A DNA stretch of 64,000 bases from Desulfoplanes formicivorans (GCF_001748225.1 NZ_BDFE01000016.1:186001-250000); one strand, 5' to 3'; shown: positions 46,301-56,535, counted from the first letter of the stretch. The notes: a model not told the origin generated them from the letters alone. A program made the numbers and translations.

Positions 46301-47563
46301 ATGTCCCCCTGCCCAGCCCACCATCTGCGATTGACCCGGGAAGATATCCGCCAGATCCAGCTTGAGCGGCTGCAATCCACCCTGCACAGGGTTCGACGCC
46401 GGGTGGCCTTTTACAAGCAACGCTTCCAGGAGACGGGATTCAATCCCGACCAGTTCGAATCTCTGGATGATATGGTCAAGCTCCCCTTTACCACGGAGCA
46501 GGATCTGTCCGATGCCTATCCCTATGACATGTTCTGCATCCCCTTGCGCGATGTTGTCCGCATCCATACCACCACGGGACGGGGCAACTCCCCCATTGTC
46601 ATTGGCAATTCCGAACGCGACCTGACCAACAGGGCCAAGCTTCTGGCTCGGGTCTACACCTCCATCGGTTTGACCAGTGAAGACGTTTTCCAGATCACCC
46701 TGCGCTATGGCCTGGGGACCGGGGCCTTTTCCTTCCACGATGCAGCCCGGGAAATCGGCGCATCAACCATTCCCACCTCGGTGGGTCATACGGACAAACA
46801 GCTCAAAATCATGCGCGACTTCGGCACATCCTGCCTCATCGCCACCCCGGGATACGCCAGGATTCTCCTGGAAGCCATGGAATCTCGCGGTATGACCCCC
46901 TCCATGCTCCGGCTCAAGGCCATTCTGCTCACGGGCGAGCCCTGGTCCACCAACCTGGCGGCCGACCTGGAGCAGGGATTCCAGGCCCCTGTCTATGACA
47001 TCTACGGACTCAGCGCGGTCTGCGGACCTGGCATTGCCGCCCAATGTCAGGAAAAAACAGGGCTGCACCTGCAGGAAGACATGGTTTATGCGGAAATCAT
47101 TGATCCCCAATCAGGCAAGCCTGTCGCGCCCGGCCAATGGGGCGAACTGGTACTGACCACCCTGGTGGAAGAGGCCGTTCCGGTGATCCGCTACAGGACA
47201 GGAGATAGGGCCAGATTGCTTACCTCACCCTGTGCCTGTGGCAGCACGTTCCGACTTTTGGACCATGTTCCGGGCAGGATCGACGATGTTCTGATCGTCA
47301 AGGGAATCAATATCGCCCCGGAAATGATCGAACGGGTGCTTACGGATGTTTTGGGAACCGCGGTTTCCTGGAAAGCCGAAGTCACGGGAGAAGGTCCGAC
47401 CCAACAGCTTGTTCTGCGCATCGGTATCACCGAACCCCTGTTCTTTGATCAGATGAAACGCCAGCGGGCCATGGTGGATCGTCTCCGTCACGCCTTTGCC
47501 CAGTGGATCGGTGTCACGCCCAGAATTCTCCTGGTAGAACCCCAAAGCGTGAACAACGGGTAA
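46301..47563 (+). CDS. paaK: Phenylacetate-CoA ligase family protein (PaaK)
   Basis: This is a 420-residue adenylate-forming enzyme. It has a helical start (QLERLQSTLHRVRRRVAFYK), a Thr/Gly-rich loop (TTTGRGNSPIVIG), VYDIYGLSAVCGPGIAAQC, RYRTGDRARLL and GRIDDVLIVKGINIAPE before the C-terminal domain with LVEPQSV. In Desulfovibrio-like genomes such ligases work with Liv transporters and indolepyruvate oxidoreductase to conserve energy from aromatic amino acids; the oxidoreductase is not here. CCAGGAG precedes ATG 46301. Confidence 0.9.
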   Translation: MSPCPAHHLRLTREDIRQIQLERLQSTLHRVRRRVAFYKQRFQETGFNPDQFESLDDMVKLPFTTEQDLSDAYPYDMFCIPLRDVVRIHTTTGRGNSPIVIGNSERDLTNRAKLLARVYTSIGLTSEDVFQITLRYGLGTGAFSFHDAAREIGASTIPTSVGHTDKQLKIMRDFGTSCLIATPGYARILLEAMESRGMTPSMLRLKAILLTGEPWSTNLAADLEQGFQAPVYDIYGLSAVCGPGIAAQCQEKTGLHLQEDMVYAEIIDPQSGKPVAPGQWGELVLTTLVEEAVPVIRYRTGDRARLLTSPCACGSTFRLLDHVPGRIDDVLIVKGINIAPEMIERVLTDVLGTAVSWKAEVTGEGPTQQLVLRIGITEPLFFDQMKRQRAMVDRLRHAFAQWIGVTPRILLVEPQSVNNG

Positions 47564-47581
47564 CAGACAAAATCAACCGGT

Positions 47582-47631
47582 AACAACAATCCCCTGGTTT
47601 TCCCGATCATGGAAACCAGGGGATTGTTGTT
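47582..47631 (+). terminator. Terminator after paaK (19-bp perfect stem)
   Basis: Arms 47582-47600 and 47613-47631 match 19 of 19, with a 12-base loop; the 3' arm ends TTGTTGTTT. It lies 18 bases past the paaK stop and before the convergent chemoreceptor gene. Confidence 0.8.
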
Positions 47632-47705
47632 TGGACGAACATGCCGAAAATCCGGCAACTTCAGGTCCTCGTTCTCCGGTCATACAGCGAATGGCTTCTG
47701 ATTCT

Positions 47706-49862
47706 TTACGAAACTGTTGCAGAACGACTTTCAGCGTGGGAACAATTGTGTGTCACCTGCTTGAGCACATCCATCTCCTCAACCAGCCGGGCAATGATTC
47801 CCAGAGCCTTCTGAACATCGGAACAGGTGGTTGCAGCAAACAGATTCATTTTGTGCAGGGCAGAATCCACCTGCTCGGCAGTGGTGGACTGGGCTTCCGA
47901 CCGAAGCAGAATCTCTTGGGAACCCGCTTCAGCCTCCCTGGAAAGGGAAACAATTTCTTCAAGACTTTCACGGGATGCAGCAGACATGGTCACGCAATGA
48001 TCAACAGCCTTGGCTGCATTTTTCATCCGCGTCGTGCTTTGCAGAATCACCGAACGCGTGGAATCCACATTGGCGGTAACTTCCTTGGTTGCGGACATGG
48101 TTCGTTCCGCAAGCTTGCGCACTTCATCGGCCACAACGGCAAACCCTCGCCCGGCCTCTCCGGCACGAGCCGCTTCAATGGCCGCATTCAGGGCCAGCAG
48201 GTTGGTCTGGTCAGCAATGTCTCCGATAATCCCGGCAATGGACGTGATCTGACCGAGCATATTACCCAGCCCATCCAAATCAGCCTTCAACTTGTCCGTC
48301 ATTTTGCTGACCGAAGAAACAGCATCCACGCTGGCCTGGACGCGCTCCAATCCGTCATCGGCCTTCTGCCTGACACACCGGGATCCCTTGACTCCATGTC
48401 GAGCTGCCGCAGCAACATCTTCCACCGCTTGGAGCATCACGGTCATGGCTTCGGAGATCTGGGAAGCGTGCTCTTTTTGGTCCCTGGCCCCGCCACCCAC
48501 GGTGTTGAGTTCCAGATTGAGTTCTCCGGCCAGATCAAGGATGACCAAGGTCAGCTCATCAGCCTTGCGAACCAGGGTATTCAGGGTTCCAAGCATTTTG
48601 GCCAGCTGTTGCTGCTGGGCCTCGGTCTCGGCCTCGGATTCCTGGGCGCGCTTGGCATGTATCTCGGCCTGTTCGGCTTTGTGTCGAGCATCGTCAGTCT
48701 GCGTGCGCAGATTTGAAACCATGATGAAAATGGCCTTTTTGAGGACCTCCCATTCAGGCCTGAATGTCGCGTCCATCTTGGCTTCCAAATCACCTTGGGC
48801 CACAGCACAGGCAAACCCCTTGATACGCTCCAATGGTCTGAACAATTCCCGGCTGAGAAAAAAAACAGCCAAAACAACCACAACCACTGACAGCAGCATC
48901 CCCAGAATGAAAACCTGATGTCTGAGATGGACCGTGGACTCAAGGATCGTGCCCATATCCGCGCGGGTAACCAGGGCCCATGCATTGGAGCCCATGTTAA
49001 AAGGAGCAAAGGCCACAAGGAGTTCATTGCCCAAGCGGTCCCTGGCCGGAACAATCCCGGTCTCCCCCTTGAGAGCTCGTTGGACCGGATCATTCAACCC
49101 GGGCAGAAAAAACGTGGCAACCGGCTCCTGTTTTCTATGGCGCCCCAAAAGATCCTGACCAAAAGCCAGGGTCTTGACCCCGTCTGCCTGGACACCCGTA
49201 CTGTCCAGAATGGATGCCAGATGATTCGGCCCGACAACAAGGATGGCTGCTCCGGCGTGCTCGCCGGTATGGTCTAGAACCGGCGCACCCACAAAGGCAC
49301 AGGGCTCCCCACCGGCGGGTTCATAGGGCAACAAATCCGAAACGCTTTGACGGCCCTGCATGGCCTGCTTCCAGACATGAGCAAGGGGCTTGTCACACAA
49401 AAATTCATGGTTGAGGTCTTGGCCAAGATCACTCCTTTTTTTCAGACTGAACACAATACGACCATAATCATCAATCAGGAGAAGATCTTCGTAGCCCAGC
49501 AGCCCGGAATAGGCCTGGAAGGAAGGGAGTACATAGGTGTAATTGTCTTCATATTCGGGAGTGTCCACATTTGCAGGCTCCCCTTTTTGGGCAGAAGCAT
49601 CACTGAAATAATCCTGGAACATGACAATGGCGTTGTAGACCTCGCTTCTGCCTGCAAGCAGCGCAACCTCCCGCTTCCACACCTCAAGCTTCTGATGTAG
49701 ACCATCCCGGGCAATATCCCGTTCCATTGCCAGTCGCTCTTTGGCCTGCTCAAGGAGACTGTCCGCGGCTTGACGTACGGCAATCTCTCCTACACAACCC
49801 ACCGGAATGATGGACATACTCAGACAAAACATCAGGAAAACGACTCGAATGGAACGCTTCAT
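47706..49862 (-). CDS. Methyl-accepting chemotaxis protein
   Basis: This 718-residue receptor has TM1 or a signal-like segment at residues 7-25, a periplasmic double-Cache-like domain (about 40-310, with [17 protein letters not shown]), TM2 at about 315-335, a HAMP region ([12 protein letters not shown]), a coiled coil rich in Glu/Gln, and the signalling hairpin ([20 protein letters not shown]). No C-terminal CheR-docking pentapeptide is present (it ends SRSATVS). ATG 49862 has CGGAG upstream; the open frame to 50072 lacks homology. The ligand is unknown. Confidence 0.93.
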   Translation of the reverse strand: MKRSIRVVFLMFCLSMSIIPVGCVGEIAVRQAADSLLEQAKERLAMERDIARDGLHQKLEVWKREVALLAGRSEVYNAIVMFQDYFSDASAQKGEPANVDTPEYEDNYTYVLPSFQAYSGLLGYEDLLLIDDYGRIVFSLKKRSDLGQDLNHEFLCDKPLAHVWKQAMQGRQSVSDLLPYEPAGGEPCAFVGAPVLDHTGEHAGAAILVVGPNHLASILDSTGVQADGVKTLAFGQDLLGRHRKQEPVATFFLPGLNDPVQRALKGETGIVPARDRLGNELLVAFAPFNMGSNAWALVTRADMGTILESTVHLRHQVFILGMLLSVVVVVLAVFFLSRELFRPLERIKGFACAVAQGDLEAKMDATFRPEWEVLKKAIFIMVSNLRTQTDDARHKAEQAEIHAKRAQESEAETEAQQQQLAKMLGTLNTLVRKADELTLVILDLAGELNLELNTVGGGARDQKEHASQISEAMTVMLQAVEDVAAAARHGVKGSRCVRQKADDGLERVQASVDAVSSVSKMTDKLKADLDGLGNMLGQITSIAGIIGDIADQTNLLALNAAIEAARAGEAGRGFAVVADEVRKLAERTMSATKEVTANVDSTRSVILQSTTRMKNAAKAVDHCVTMSAASRESLEEIVSLSREAEAGSQEILLRSEAQSTTAEQVDSALHKMNLFAATTCSDVQKALGIIARLVEEMDVLKQVTHNCSHAESRSATVS

Positions 49863-50204
49863 GGCATGACTCCGAAAAAATGAAAACCAGAGTTCATTTA
49901 CCCGGAGTTTGTGACATTTTCTTGCCCTTTGTATGACAATTTGCGAATTGGATTCTGTTTTTCCTGTTGTAAACGGTTTTGACACAAGGGCTATCAAACT
50001 CCTGCGCAAAAAATTCCCGCTCATGGTAAAGATCACACTCAATTCACAGATTTTTGCACGTTGTCTTACCAAAATAGACTACGACTGTCCCCTGTTCCCA
50101 GGAATCACTCCTTGACGAAACGCGCAATATAGTCCATCGAATCATATAGTTCGTTACTCAATAATTGATATACAAATACAATACAAAATATTGGCCACTG
50201 TTTC
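49863..50204. other. 342-base gene-free interval between divergent genes
   Basis: The interval is AT-richer than its surroundings and lies between the chemoreceptor and the diguanylate cyclase starts. It should hold promoters for both. I see AT-rich stretches (around 50150-50190) but no pair matching consensus at good spacing, and no hairpin or repeat worth naming. Confidence 0.5.
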
Positions 50205-51485
50205 ATGATACCTGCTTCCACATTGCGTTCACCTCTTTCCGCCAAGAGCCAATTCCATGTCCACGACTGGCTCCTGGATCGACTACGCGCAATCGAACTG
50301 TCTGTCAGGGCGAACGACCGGGATCAGGCCCTGAAACTTCTGGAAGATCTCCGCAAGGGTGTGGCTGCAACGGAACAAGGCGACGACCTTCCAGATTCCG
50401 TGTCAATCAATGTTATGGAATCTGAAATCTGCCGACTTCAAGACCTTGTTGCCACTACCCGGGACAAGCTTGAGACTGTTATCGCCATACAGCGCGGCAA
50501 CGCAGAAACCTTTGCCCGGTTTGACCAGGCCATCAAAATGCTTCAAAACGCAGAAGATTTTAATCAAGTTCCTGCTATCATTGTAAAAATCGCCAAACTG
50601 CTTAATACGGACGGTATACGGCTCTTCCTTGACAAGGATTTATATGGAGACTTTGTGCCCGAGGGCATAGACATTCTTAACCAGGAGACCTTGCAGGCGA
50701 TTTGCGCGCGGATCGCTTCGACAGAAGAACAACTTTTTCTTGGACCGTGCAGGGATATGCAGCACATTGATATGCCGGGAGGTATGGCGGATTTGTTCGC
50801 TTTTCGGAATACAGCATACCCCCGGGGATCCTGCCTAGTGTATCCGTTTTACGAACGGAGAAACAATGATTGCCCGGCTGGCCTCATCTGTCTGCACGAC
50901 CAGGCGCCGGATCGGTATTCCCCCAATAAGGCTACGGATTATCTCAAACATTTCTGCTATATTTTCGGCTGTACCGTTTCCATGCTCCGGGCCCAGAAAT
51001 TTCTGGAAAAAGAACGATTCACCGACCCCCTCACAGGGGTTCCCAACAGGGCTTATCTCATGGCCTACGGGCAACAGATACTGGAATTTGCCGAACGGAA
51101 AGCCTTTCCGGTTACCCTGCTGTTCATCGATCTGAATGAGTTCAAGGCCGTCAACGACAACTATGGACATCATATCGGTGACGATCTTCTCAAAAAAGTT
51201 GCCTCATGTCTCAAGAATCTGGTGCGCAAGTATGACATGGTCGTTCGTTTGAGCGGAGACGAATTCGTGATACTTCTTCCTGGAGTGGCCCATGAAAAAA
51301 CCAAACGGCTCATCGCACGGATGGAAGCCCGTATTGCTGACATTCCCGTGGGCAACGAAACTTCTTCCACAAGTCTTTCCGCATCTATTGGTGTTTCCGG
51401 ATTCAAACCGGGTCAGACCATGCAGGAACTCATGGTGCATGCCGACCAGGCCATGTACGCTATCAAGCGTCAACGATACAAATAG
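50205..51485 (+). CDS. Diguanylate cyclase with N-terminal DUF484/GAF-like sensor
   Basis: This is a 426-residue protein. Residues 1-100 are helical, about 115-265 form a DUF484/GAF-like domain (FNQVPAIIVKIAKLLNTDGI), and 270-426 a GGDEF domain with FTDPLTGVPNR, active site SGDEF at 350-354 (Ser in place of the first Gly) and inhibitory site RKYD at 341-344. SGDEF enzymes can be active. Cytoplasmic; no TM segment. No Shine-Dalgarno is evident at the ATG. It may make c-di-GMP in response to a small ligand. Confidence 0.88.
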   Translation: MIPASTLRSPLSAKSQFHVHDWLLDRLRAIELSVRANDRDQALKLLEDLRKGVAATEQGDDLPDSVSINVMESEICRLQDLVATTRDKLETVIAIQRGNAETFARFDQAIKMLQNAEDFNQVPAIIVKIAKLLNTDGIRLFLDKDLYGDFVPEGIDILNQETLQAICARIASTEEQLFLGPCRDMQHIDMPGGMADLFAFRNTAYPRGSCLVYPFYERRNNDCPAGLICLHDQAPDRYSPNKATDYLKHFCYIFGCTVSMLRAQKFLEKERFTDPLTGVPNRAYLMAYGQQILEFAERKAFPVTLLFIDLNEFKAVNDNYGHHIGDDLLKKVASCLKNLVRKYDMVVRLSGDEFVILLPGVAHEKTKRLIARMEARIADIPVGNETSSTSLSASIGVSGFKPGQTMQELMVHADQAMYAIKRQRYK

Positions 51486-51531
51486 CCCCCTCTTCAGCAT
51501 TATCCCCTCCTTTGCTCTCCGGGGTGCGACC

Positions 51532-53175
51532 TCATCCCCATTGACAACATGATATCCGCTTGCCCTCAAGCGTAACGATTTCGTTCGTGCAGGCCATGAT
51601 CCGATCAAAAAGGGCTTTGCGAAATCGGGGCAGGGGAAACCATTTGTTTCTTCCAGCCCCGTAAAGGACGCCTTCGTTGCACAGTCGAAGCAGGATGTCC
51701 GCTCCCAATCGATCCCGACCGCCCCTGCCGCGAGCCGCATCAAGAACCTCAAAAACGGTTTTCTTCGGGGTATCCACCACACAGCCTTTGAAAAAATTGA
51801 TAATCCGTGCGGTCACAAACAGGGTGTAGATATCATCCCGAGTAAAGGCTTCGGTTGTAACGGCCATGGCTGTGGAGCGCGAGGCAAAAATGTCCTCGGC
51901 TGTCATGGGCGGAAAATCCCGGGCAAGGGCACTCCCCGGTGTGAGATAAAAAATGGAGGCCCCCACAAGCACCGGAAGCCGGGCCAAAAGCACCAGGGTT
52001 TGGATCATTTCATCCAGGGTTTCCCCTGGCAGGCCAAGGATGAGGTAGGCCACGGTGTGCATTCCGATTTCACAGGCGGCCAGGGCCACCTCCTTGAATC
52101 GGGCCACGGGATGGGGCCGATGCATCCGGGAAAGGGTTGCCGCCTGGGCCGAAACAAGGGAGAGGTTGACGTGGGTGAAACCGACCCGACGCATCTTTGC
52201 GAGCAGCTCCCTGTCCAGATGCAGATAGGAAATCCCATTCATGGCCAGAAAGCGAACCTGTTTGCCGGCAAAGGTCTCCATGAGCAGATCCAGGAGGGTC
52301 GAAAAATCGTGTTTGTTCAAGGTCAGGTTGTCGTCCTCAAAATCAAAGACACGATAGCCCTGAGCGTATCGCAAACGGATTTCCTCCACAATATCAGCTG
52401 GATCACGGTGCTGATACCCATGTCCAAAGGTCAGGTGTACGGAGCAGAAAGCGCATCGATGGGGACAGCCCCGGGATGTGGTCACAAAACACATGGGCTG
52501 CCCCTGAAATGTGTAGTCCCGGGGATCAAGATCCGAGAGATCGGGAAAAGGCAATGAAGCAAAGGGATAATTGGGTTCCACCGGATTGAGAATGCACCGG
52601 CCCTTGTTTTTCCATCCTAGGTTGGGGACCCGTTCCCAGGCCCGGTCACTGGTCAAGGCTTGCAAAAAGGCGACAAAAGGCCGCTCTCCCTCACCCTGGA
52701 TGACAAAATCCACGTTCCTGTCTTCAAGCAGGGTCAAGGGCGCCGCACTGGCATGACTGCCCCCAATCAGAATGGGAAGATCAATGCACTGTTTGATGGC
52801 CCGGGCACAGGCAAGGACTTCCCGATAATACGGAGAAAAAAGTGAAGAGATTCCCACAAGATGGGGTTGGTATTCCTGCACGAAATGGGCTATGGTGTCC
52901 ACATCGGCTCCAAAATGGAAGTATTGGGAAAATGACGAGAACGGACTTTGATCGTGCCCGGGGTAATAGGTCTTGAGATAGCGCAATTCTCTGGGCAGGG
53001 AGATGGTCCGACGACCACACCCCTGATGAAAATCCTTGACCAGAACCTCTATTTCAGGGAATGCCCGGTTAACGACAGCCTTGAGATAGCAAAGTCCCAA
53101 CGGCTGGAGACGAACGTCGGTATCGTAGAAATCCTCTATTGGCGGCTGTATGAGAAGTATCTTCACGCCATACAC
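51532..53175 (-). CDS. B12-type radical SAM protein of unknown substrate
   Basis: This is a 547-residue protein. The N-terminal part (1-170) is a B12-binding-like Rossmann domain (ILLIQPPIED, HLVGISSLF, LIGGSHAS, VIQGEGERPF). The radical SAM core has CPHRCAFCS at Cys237, Cys241 and Cys244, EDDNLTLN and YLILGLPGET. The C-terminal 130 residues are not recognised. Such enzymes do methylations or rearrangements. The start is a GTG at 53175; another GTG lies 9 bases in. It diverges from a response regulator 72 bases away. Confidence 0.85.
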   Translation of the reverse strand: MYGVKILLIQPPIEDFYDTDVRLQPLGLCYLKAVVNRAFPEIEVLVKDFHQGCGRRTISLPRELRYLKTYYPGHDQSPFSSFSQYFHFGADVDTIAHFVQEYQPHLVGISSLFSPYYREVLACARAIKQCIDLPILIGGSHASAAPLTLLEDRNVDFVIQGEGERPFVAFLQALTSDRAWERVPNLGWKNKGRCILNPVEPNYPFASLPFPDLSDLDPRDYTFQGQPMCFVTTSRGCPHRCAFCSVHLTFGHGYQHRDPADIVEEIRLRYAQGYRVFDFEDDNLTLNKHDFSTLLDLLMETFAGKQVRFLAMNGISYLHLDRELLAKMRRVGFTHVNLSLVSAQAATLSRMHRPHPVARFKEVALAACEIGMHTVAYLILGLPGETLDEMIQTLVLLARLPVLVGASIFYLTPGSALARDFPPMTAEDIFASRSTAMAVTTEAFTRDDIYTLFVTARIINFFKGCVVDTPKKTVFEVLDAARGRGGRDRLGADILLRLCNEGVLYGAGRNKWFPLPRFRKALFDRIMACTNEIVTLEGKRISCCQWG

Positions 53176-53247
53176 TCTCTTGGAAACGGGGGTTGGGGCA
53201 ACCGTTGCTGTCTGCTGCTGCAGGCATCAACCAACAGGATGATTGCC

Positions 53248-53634
53248 ATGGACAAGGTGCTCAAGATATTGATCGTGGACGATGAAGCAGGGGTCCGCGA
53301 AAGCCTGGCCGACTACCTGGAGGACCTGGGATTTACGGTGTTCACGGCAGAAAACGGCGAAAAGGCATTGGACGTGCTCGCCGACCATCCCATGGACTTG
53401 GCCATTGTCGATGTTCGACTGCCCGGCATTGACGGAACCCAAACCATTGTCAAGGCAAGAAACATCCAGCCAGACCTCAGGTATATCGTTCATACGGGCT
53501 CGGTCACCTATCAAATCGCACCAGAGCTCAAGGCCATGGGCATAACGTCCGAACAAATCCTGCACAAACCCGTTTCCAATCTGGAAACGATCATTCAAAC
53601 CATCCGCAGGGTCATGCACGTATCCACCGAATGA
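53248..53634 (+). CDS. Single-domain response regulator
   Basis: This 128-residue receiver has Asp11-Asp12, phospho-acceptor Asp55 in DVRLPG, Thr in HTGS and Lys in HKPV. No output domain follows, so it works by protein contact, like CheY or Spo0F-type relays. AGGA stands about 9 bases before ATG 53248. Its stop overlaps the ATG of the next gene. No histidine kinase is adjacent. Confidence 0.9.
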   Translation: MDKVLKILIVDDEAGVRESLADYLEDLGFTVFTAENGEKALDVLADHPMDLAIVDVRLPGIDGTQTIVKARNIQPDLRYIVHTGSVTYQIAPELKAMGITSEQILHKPVSNLETIIQTIRRVMHVSTE

Positions 53635-54227
53635 ACAAGCGTTCCTGTACTCCGATCTTCCCGCACAGCATCCACCAGGCTTCCGCATACCTGCATCCCG
53701 GCATGATCAAAATCCTTGTTTCCCTGTATCTCTATTTCCGCGTCGCCCCTTTTCCCCATCTGACCAGCATCAAGGTCTCCCTGCTGTCCTGGATGGCCGG
53801 GATCAAGGCCAGGGAACTCCTGGTCACGGACATGGTCGGATGGGCATGGATGTTCATGATTTTATGCGGTCTGTTTGCATGGGGCGTGATTCTCTGTCAG
53901 GCCGATGCCCTGTCCCGTTTTCAAGAATTCAAGAGGTTGGTGGAAATCACGAACCGGTACGGATTCCGAACCCGCTTTTTCAAACTGTTTGCCTCATCGC
54001 GTTGCCAACGCGACGCCGCTCTGGCCGCAGCCCGGCAGGCAGGTCTCTGTCACCAGGCCAGGGAGTATTTCAAAAGTCTCGGGTACAAATGGTACCACAT
54101 CCTTCCAGATACCATCCTCCAGAACCCCTTGTGCTTTTTTCATCCCGGTTTCCTCATGGCCACCTTCATTCCCCGGCAGGTACGCAAACGATGGCGACTG
54201 GCGGACACCCCCCGCCGTCTGGCATAG
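53631..54227 (+). CDS. Membrane protein of unknown function
   Basis: This 198-residue protein is not recognised. One strong TM segment lies at about 67-90 (WAWMFMILCGLFAWGVILCQ), with a weaker hydrophobic stretch near 25-40. The C-terminal half is basic with Cys (SSRCQRDAALAAARQAGLC) and ends in Arg-rich KRWRLADTPRRLA. The ATG overlaps the stop of the receiver gene (ATGA), so the two are coupled and probably work together. Confidence 0.6.
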   Translation: MNKRSCTPIFPHSIHQASAYLHPGMIKILVSLYLYFRVAPFPHLTSIKVSLLSWMAGIKARELLVTDMVGWAWMFMILCGLFAWGVILCQADALSRFQEFKRLVEITNRYGFRTRFFKLFASSRCQRDAALAAARQAGLCHQAREYFKSLGYKWYHILPDTILQNPLCFFHPGFLMATFIPRQVRKRWRLADTPRRLA

Positions 54228-54241
54228 CCACCATAATGTCC

Positions 54242-54275
54242 TTGACAAAAATCACTGGTTTTTTTTTAGTATAGA
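54242..54275 (+). promoter_or_regulatory. Candidate promoter with a T9 tract in the spacer, upstream of the AsmA gene
   Basis: TTGACA (54242-54247) and TATAGA (54270-54275) are 22 bases apart instead of 17. The spacer contains nine consecutive T (54259-54267). As it stands the spacing is poor; loss of T would improve it. Confidence 0.35.
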
Positions 54276-54326
54276 ACGTCTGATCCCCCTGCTGTTTTCT
54301 CCCTCGCCATAACCTGGAGGTTGTGC

Positions 54327-56504
54327 ATGCGCGCTCTGAAAATCATTCTCATTATCTGCTGCATCCTGATCATCCTAGTTGGCGGAACCATGGCCGCTCT
54401 TTTCTTTCTCGTCGATCCCAACGACTACAAGGAGGACATAGCTGCCGCAGTCAAAAAACAAACCGGCAGGGAACTCACCATCCCCGGAGATATCAATATG
54501 TCCGTGTTTCCCTGGCTGGGCCTCGAACTGGGTCGGGTCAGCCTGGGGAATGCGCCCGCATTCTCGGACAAGATGTTTGCCGAAATTGACAAGGCCCAGA
54601 TACGCATCAAGCTCCTGCCCCTGCTGCACAAGGAAATTCGCATTGGAACCATTGTCCTGGACGGATTCCGACTCAACCTGGAAAAAGGACCCCAGGGAAC
54701 CACCAATTGGTCGGATCTGGGCACAAAGGATACCCCCCCATCCGACAAGCCGGTTCCGGACCAACAACCCCAACAAGCTCCCGATGCCCAGCGCAAGGGC
54801 CTTGCTCTGGCCGCCCTGACCATTGACGGGGTGCGGATCACCAACGGTCAAATTACCCTGCACGACCTGGTCAACAAGGTTTCGACCAAGCTGACCAATG
54901 TGGAGATGTCCGCCGACCATATCACTCTGGGTTCTCCCTTTGACCTTTTTTTCGCCTTTGATGTGCAGATGTCCGAACCCCAACTCACGGCCCGAATCAC
55001 CTTCAAGGGAACTCCCCTTGTCGATCCCCAGTCCGGAACCTACTCCGTATCAGCGGCCGCCCTGAACATGAGCGGAACAGGTCAGGCTCTTCCCGGCGGC
55101 AAACTGGATCTCGACCTGACCATGGACATGGCCGCCGATCTCCGTCAGGAAACCCTGACCATCTCCCATATCCAGCTGTCCTCCCATGGCCTGCAGCTCA
55201 CCGGCGCCATCAACGGCCAAACCATCCTTGCCGAGCCCAGGCTCAAGGGGGACTTGCACCTGGCCCCCTTCAATCCCAAGAAATTTTTGACAACCATGGG
55301 ACTTCCCCCCGTGCAGACCGCCGACCCCACTGCCCTGACCAACCTGCAGGCAGACATGAACTTCTCGGCTGGAAAAGATCAGGCAGCCCTGACCGCTTTG
55401 ACCATGAAGCTGGACGCGACCACGGTGCAGGGAACCGGTCAGGTCAAGCATTTTGACCATCCGGCCATAACCTTTCAGGTTCACGTGGATACCATCAATG
55501 TAGACCGGTATCTTGTAGCCGCCCCGGACGACGGGACCAGCGAATCGGATGCTGCCCAATCGAACAGGCAAGCCTCTTCTCCGAGCCGATCATCCAAAAC
55601 GGCCACCAGCACCCAAACGGAAGTCGTCCCCATTCCCCTGCCCCTGGACACCTTGCGAAACCTGGATGTCAACGGCAAACTGACCATGGACACCATCACG
55701 GTGAACAAGCTCAACCTGTCCTCCCTGCTGGTCCAGCTGGTTGCCAAACAGGGGCTGATCACCATGGATCCCATCGCGGCCAACCTGTATGAAGGAACCT
55801 TTGACGGAACTACCGTGCTTGATGTGCGGGGCAAGACCCCCAAGATGCATGTGACCCACCGGATCTCCTCCATACAAATGGGACCGCTGCTCAAGGACAT
55901 GACCGGTAAGGACACCCTCACCGGAACCACCATGAGTTCGGGCTCCCTGAGCACTTCAGGGATGAGCGTCAACGAACTCAAGGCCGGACTGAACGGCAAG
56001 ATGGCCTTTGAATTCAAGGATGGAGCCATCAAGGGAATCAACCTGCCCAAAATGATCAGGGACGCAGTGACCAGGATCAAGGGCGGAACACCCGACCCCT
56101 CTGATGTCAACCAGACGGACTTTGCCTCCCTTGGCGGGACAGCCACCATCACCCGGGGAATTGTGGACAACCGGGATCTGCTCATGATGTCCCCGCTCAT
56201 GCGGGTCAATGGTTCCGGAACCTTTGATCTGCCCAGGGAAGGCATGGATTACCTGCTCAAGGCCACCATTGTCTCCAGCCTCAAGGGTCAGCAGGGAGAG
56301 CCCCTGGCCGAGCTCGCCGGACTGACCGTACCCGTGCGTATCTCCGGCACCTTTGCCAAGCCGTCCTTCCGGTTGGACATCGGGAGTCTGCTCAGGGACA
56401 AGGGGTTGCAGGAACTCAAGGAAAAGGCCACGGAAAAGCTGTTCAAGGACAAAAAGCCCGGCGGCATCGACCCGGGCAAAGTGCTGGAAGGCTTGTTCAA
56501 GTAA
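54327..56504 (+). CDS. AsmA-family envelope protein
   Basis: This is a 725-residue protein. It has an N-terminal TM anchor (residues 5-30), the AsmA N-terminal pattern (DPNDYKEDIAAAVKKQTGRE) and a long beta-rich periplasmic region with low-complexity inserts near 420-440 (QSNRQASSPSRSSK). The C-terminal AsmA_2 part is ATITRGIVDNRDLLMMSPLM, then GSGTFDLP. AsmA proteins are thought to bridge inner and outer membranes and move phospholipids. GGAGGT lies 6 bases before ATG 54327. Confidence 0.9.
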   Translation: MRALKIILIICCILIILVGGTMAALFFLVDPNDYKEDIAAAVKKQTGRELTIPGDINMSVFPWLGLELGRVSLGNAPAFSDKMFAEIDKAQIRIKLLPLLHKEIRIGTIVLDGFRLNLEKGPQGTTNWSDLGTKDTPPSDKPVPDQQPQQAPDAQRKGLALAALTIDGVRITNGQITLHDLVNKVSTKLTNVEMSADHITLGSPFDLFFAFDVQMSEPQLTARITFKGTPLVDPQSGTYSVSAAALNMSGTGQALPGGKLDLDLTMDMAADLRQETLTISHIQLSSHGLQLTGAINGQTILAEPRLKGDLHLAPFNPKKFLTTMGLPPVQTADPTALTNLQADMNFSAGKDQAALTALTMKLDATTVQGTGQVKHFDHPAITFQVHVDTINVDRYLVAAPDDGTSESDAAQSNRQASSPSRSSKTATSTQTEVVPIPLPLDTLRNLDVNGKLTMDTITVNKLNLSSLLVQLVAKQGLITMDPIAANLYEGTFDGTTVLDVRGKTPKMHVTHRISSIQMGPLLKDMTGKDTLTGTTMSSGSLSTSGMSVNELKAGLNGKMAFEFKDGAIKGINLPKMIRDAVTRIKGGTPDPSDVNQTDFASLGGTATITRGIVDNRDLLMMSPLMRVNGSGTFDLPREGMDYLLKATIVSSLKGQQGEPLAELAGLTVPVRISGTFAKPSFRLDIGSLLRDKGLQELKEKATEKLFKDKKPGGIDPGKVLEGLFK

Positions 56505-56535
56505 CACGGCAGAATCCGTTTCAAAGGCGGAATCC

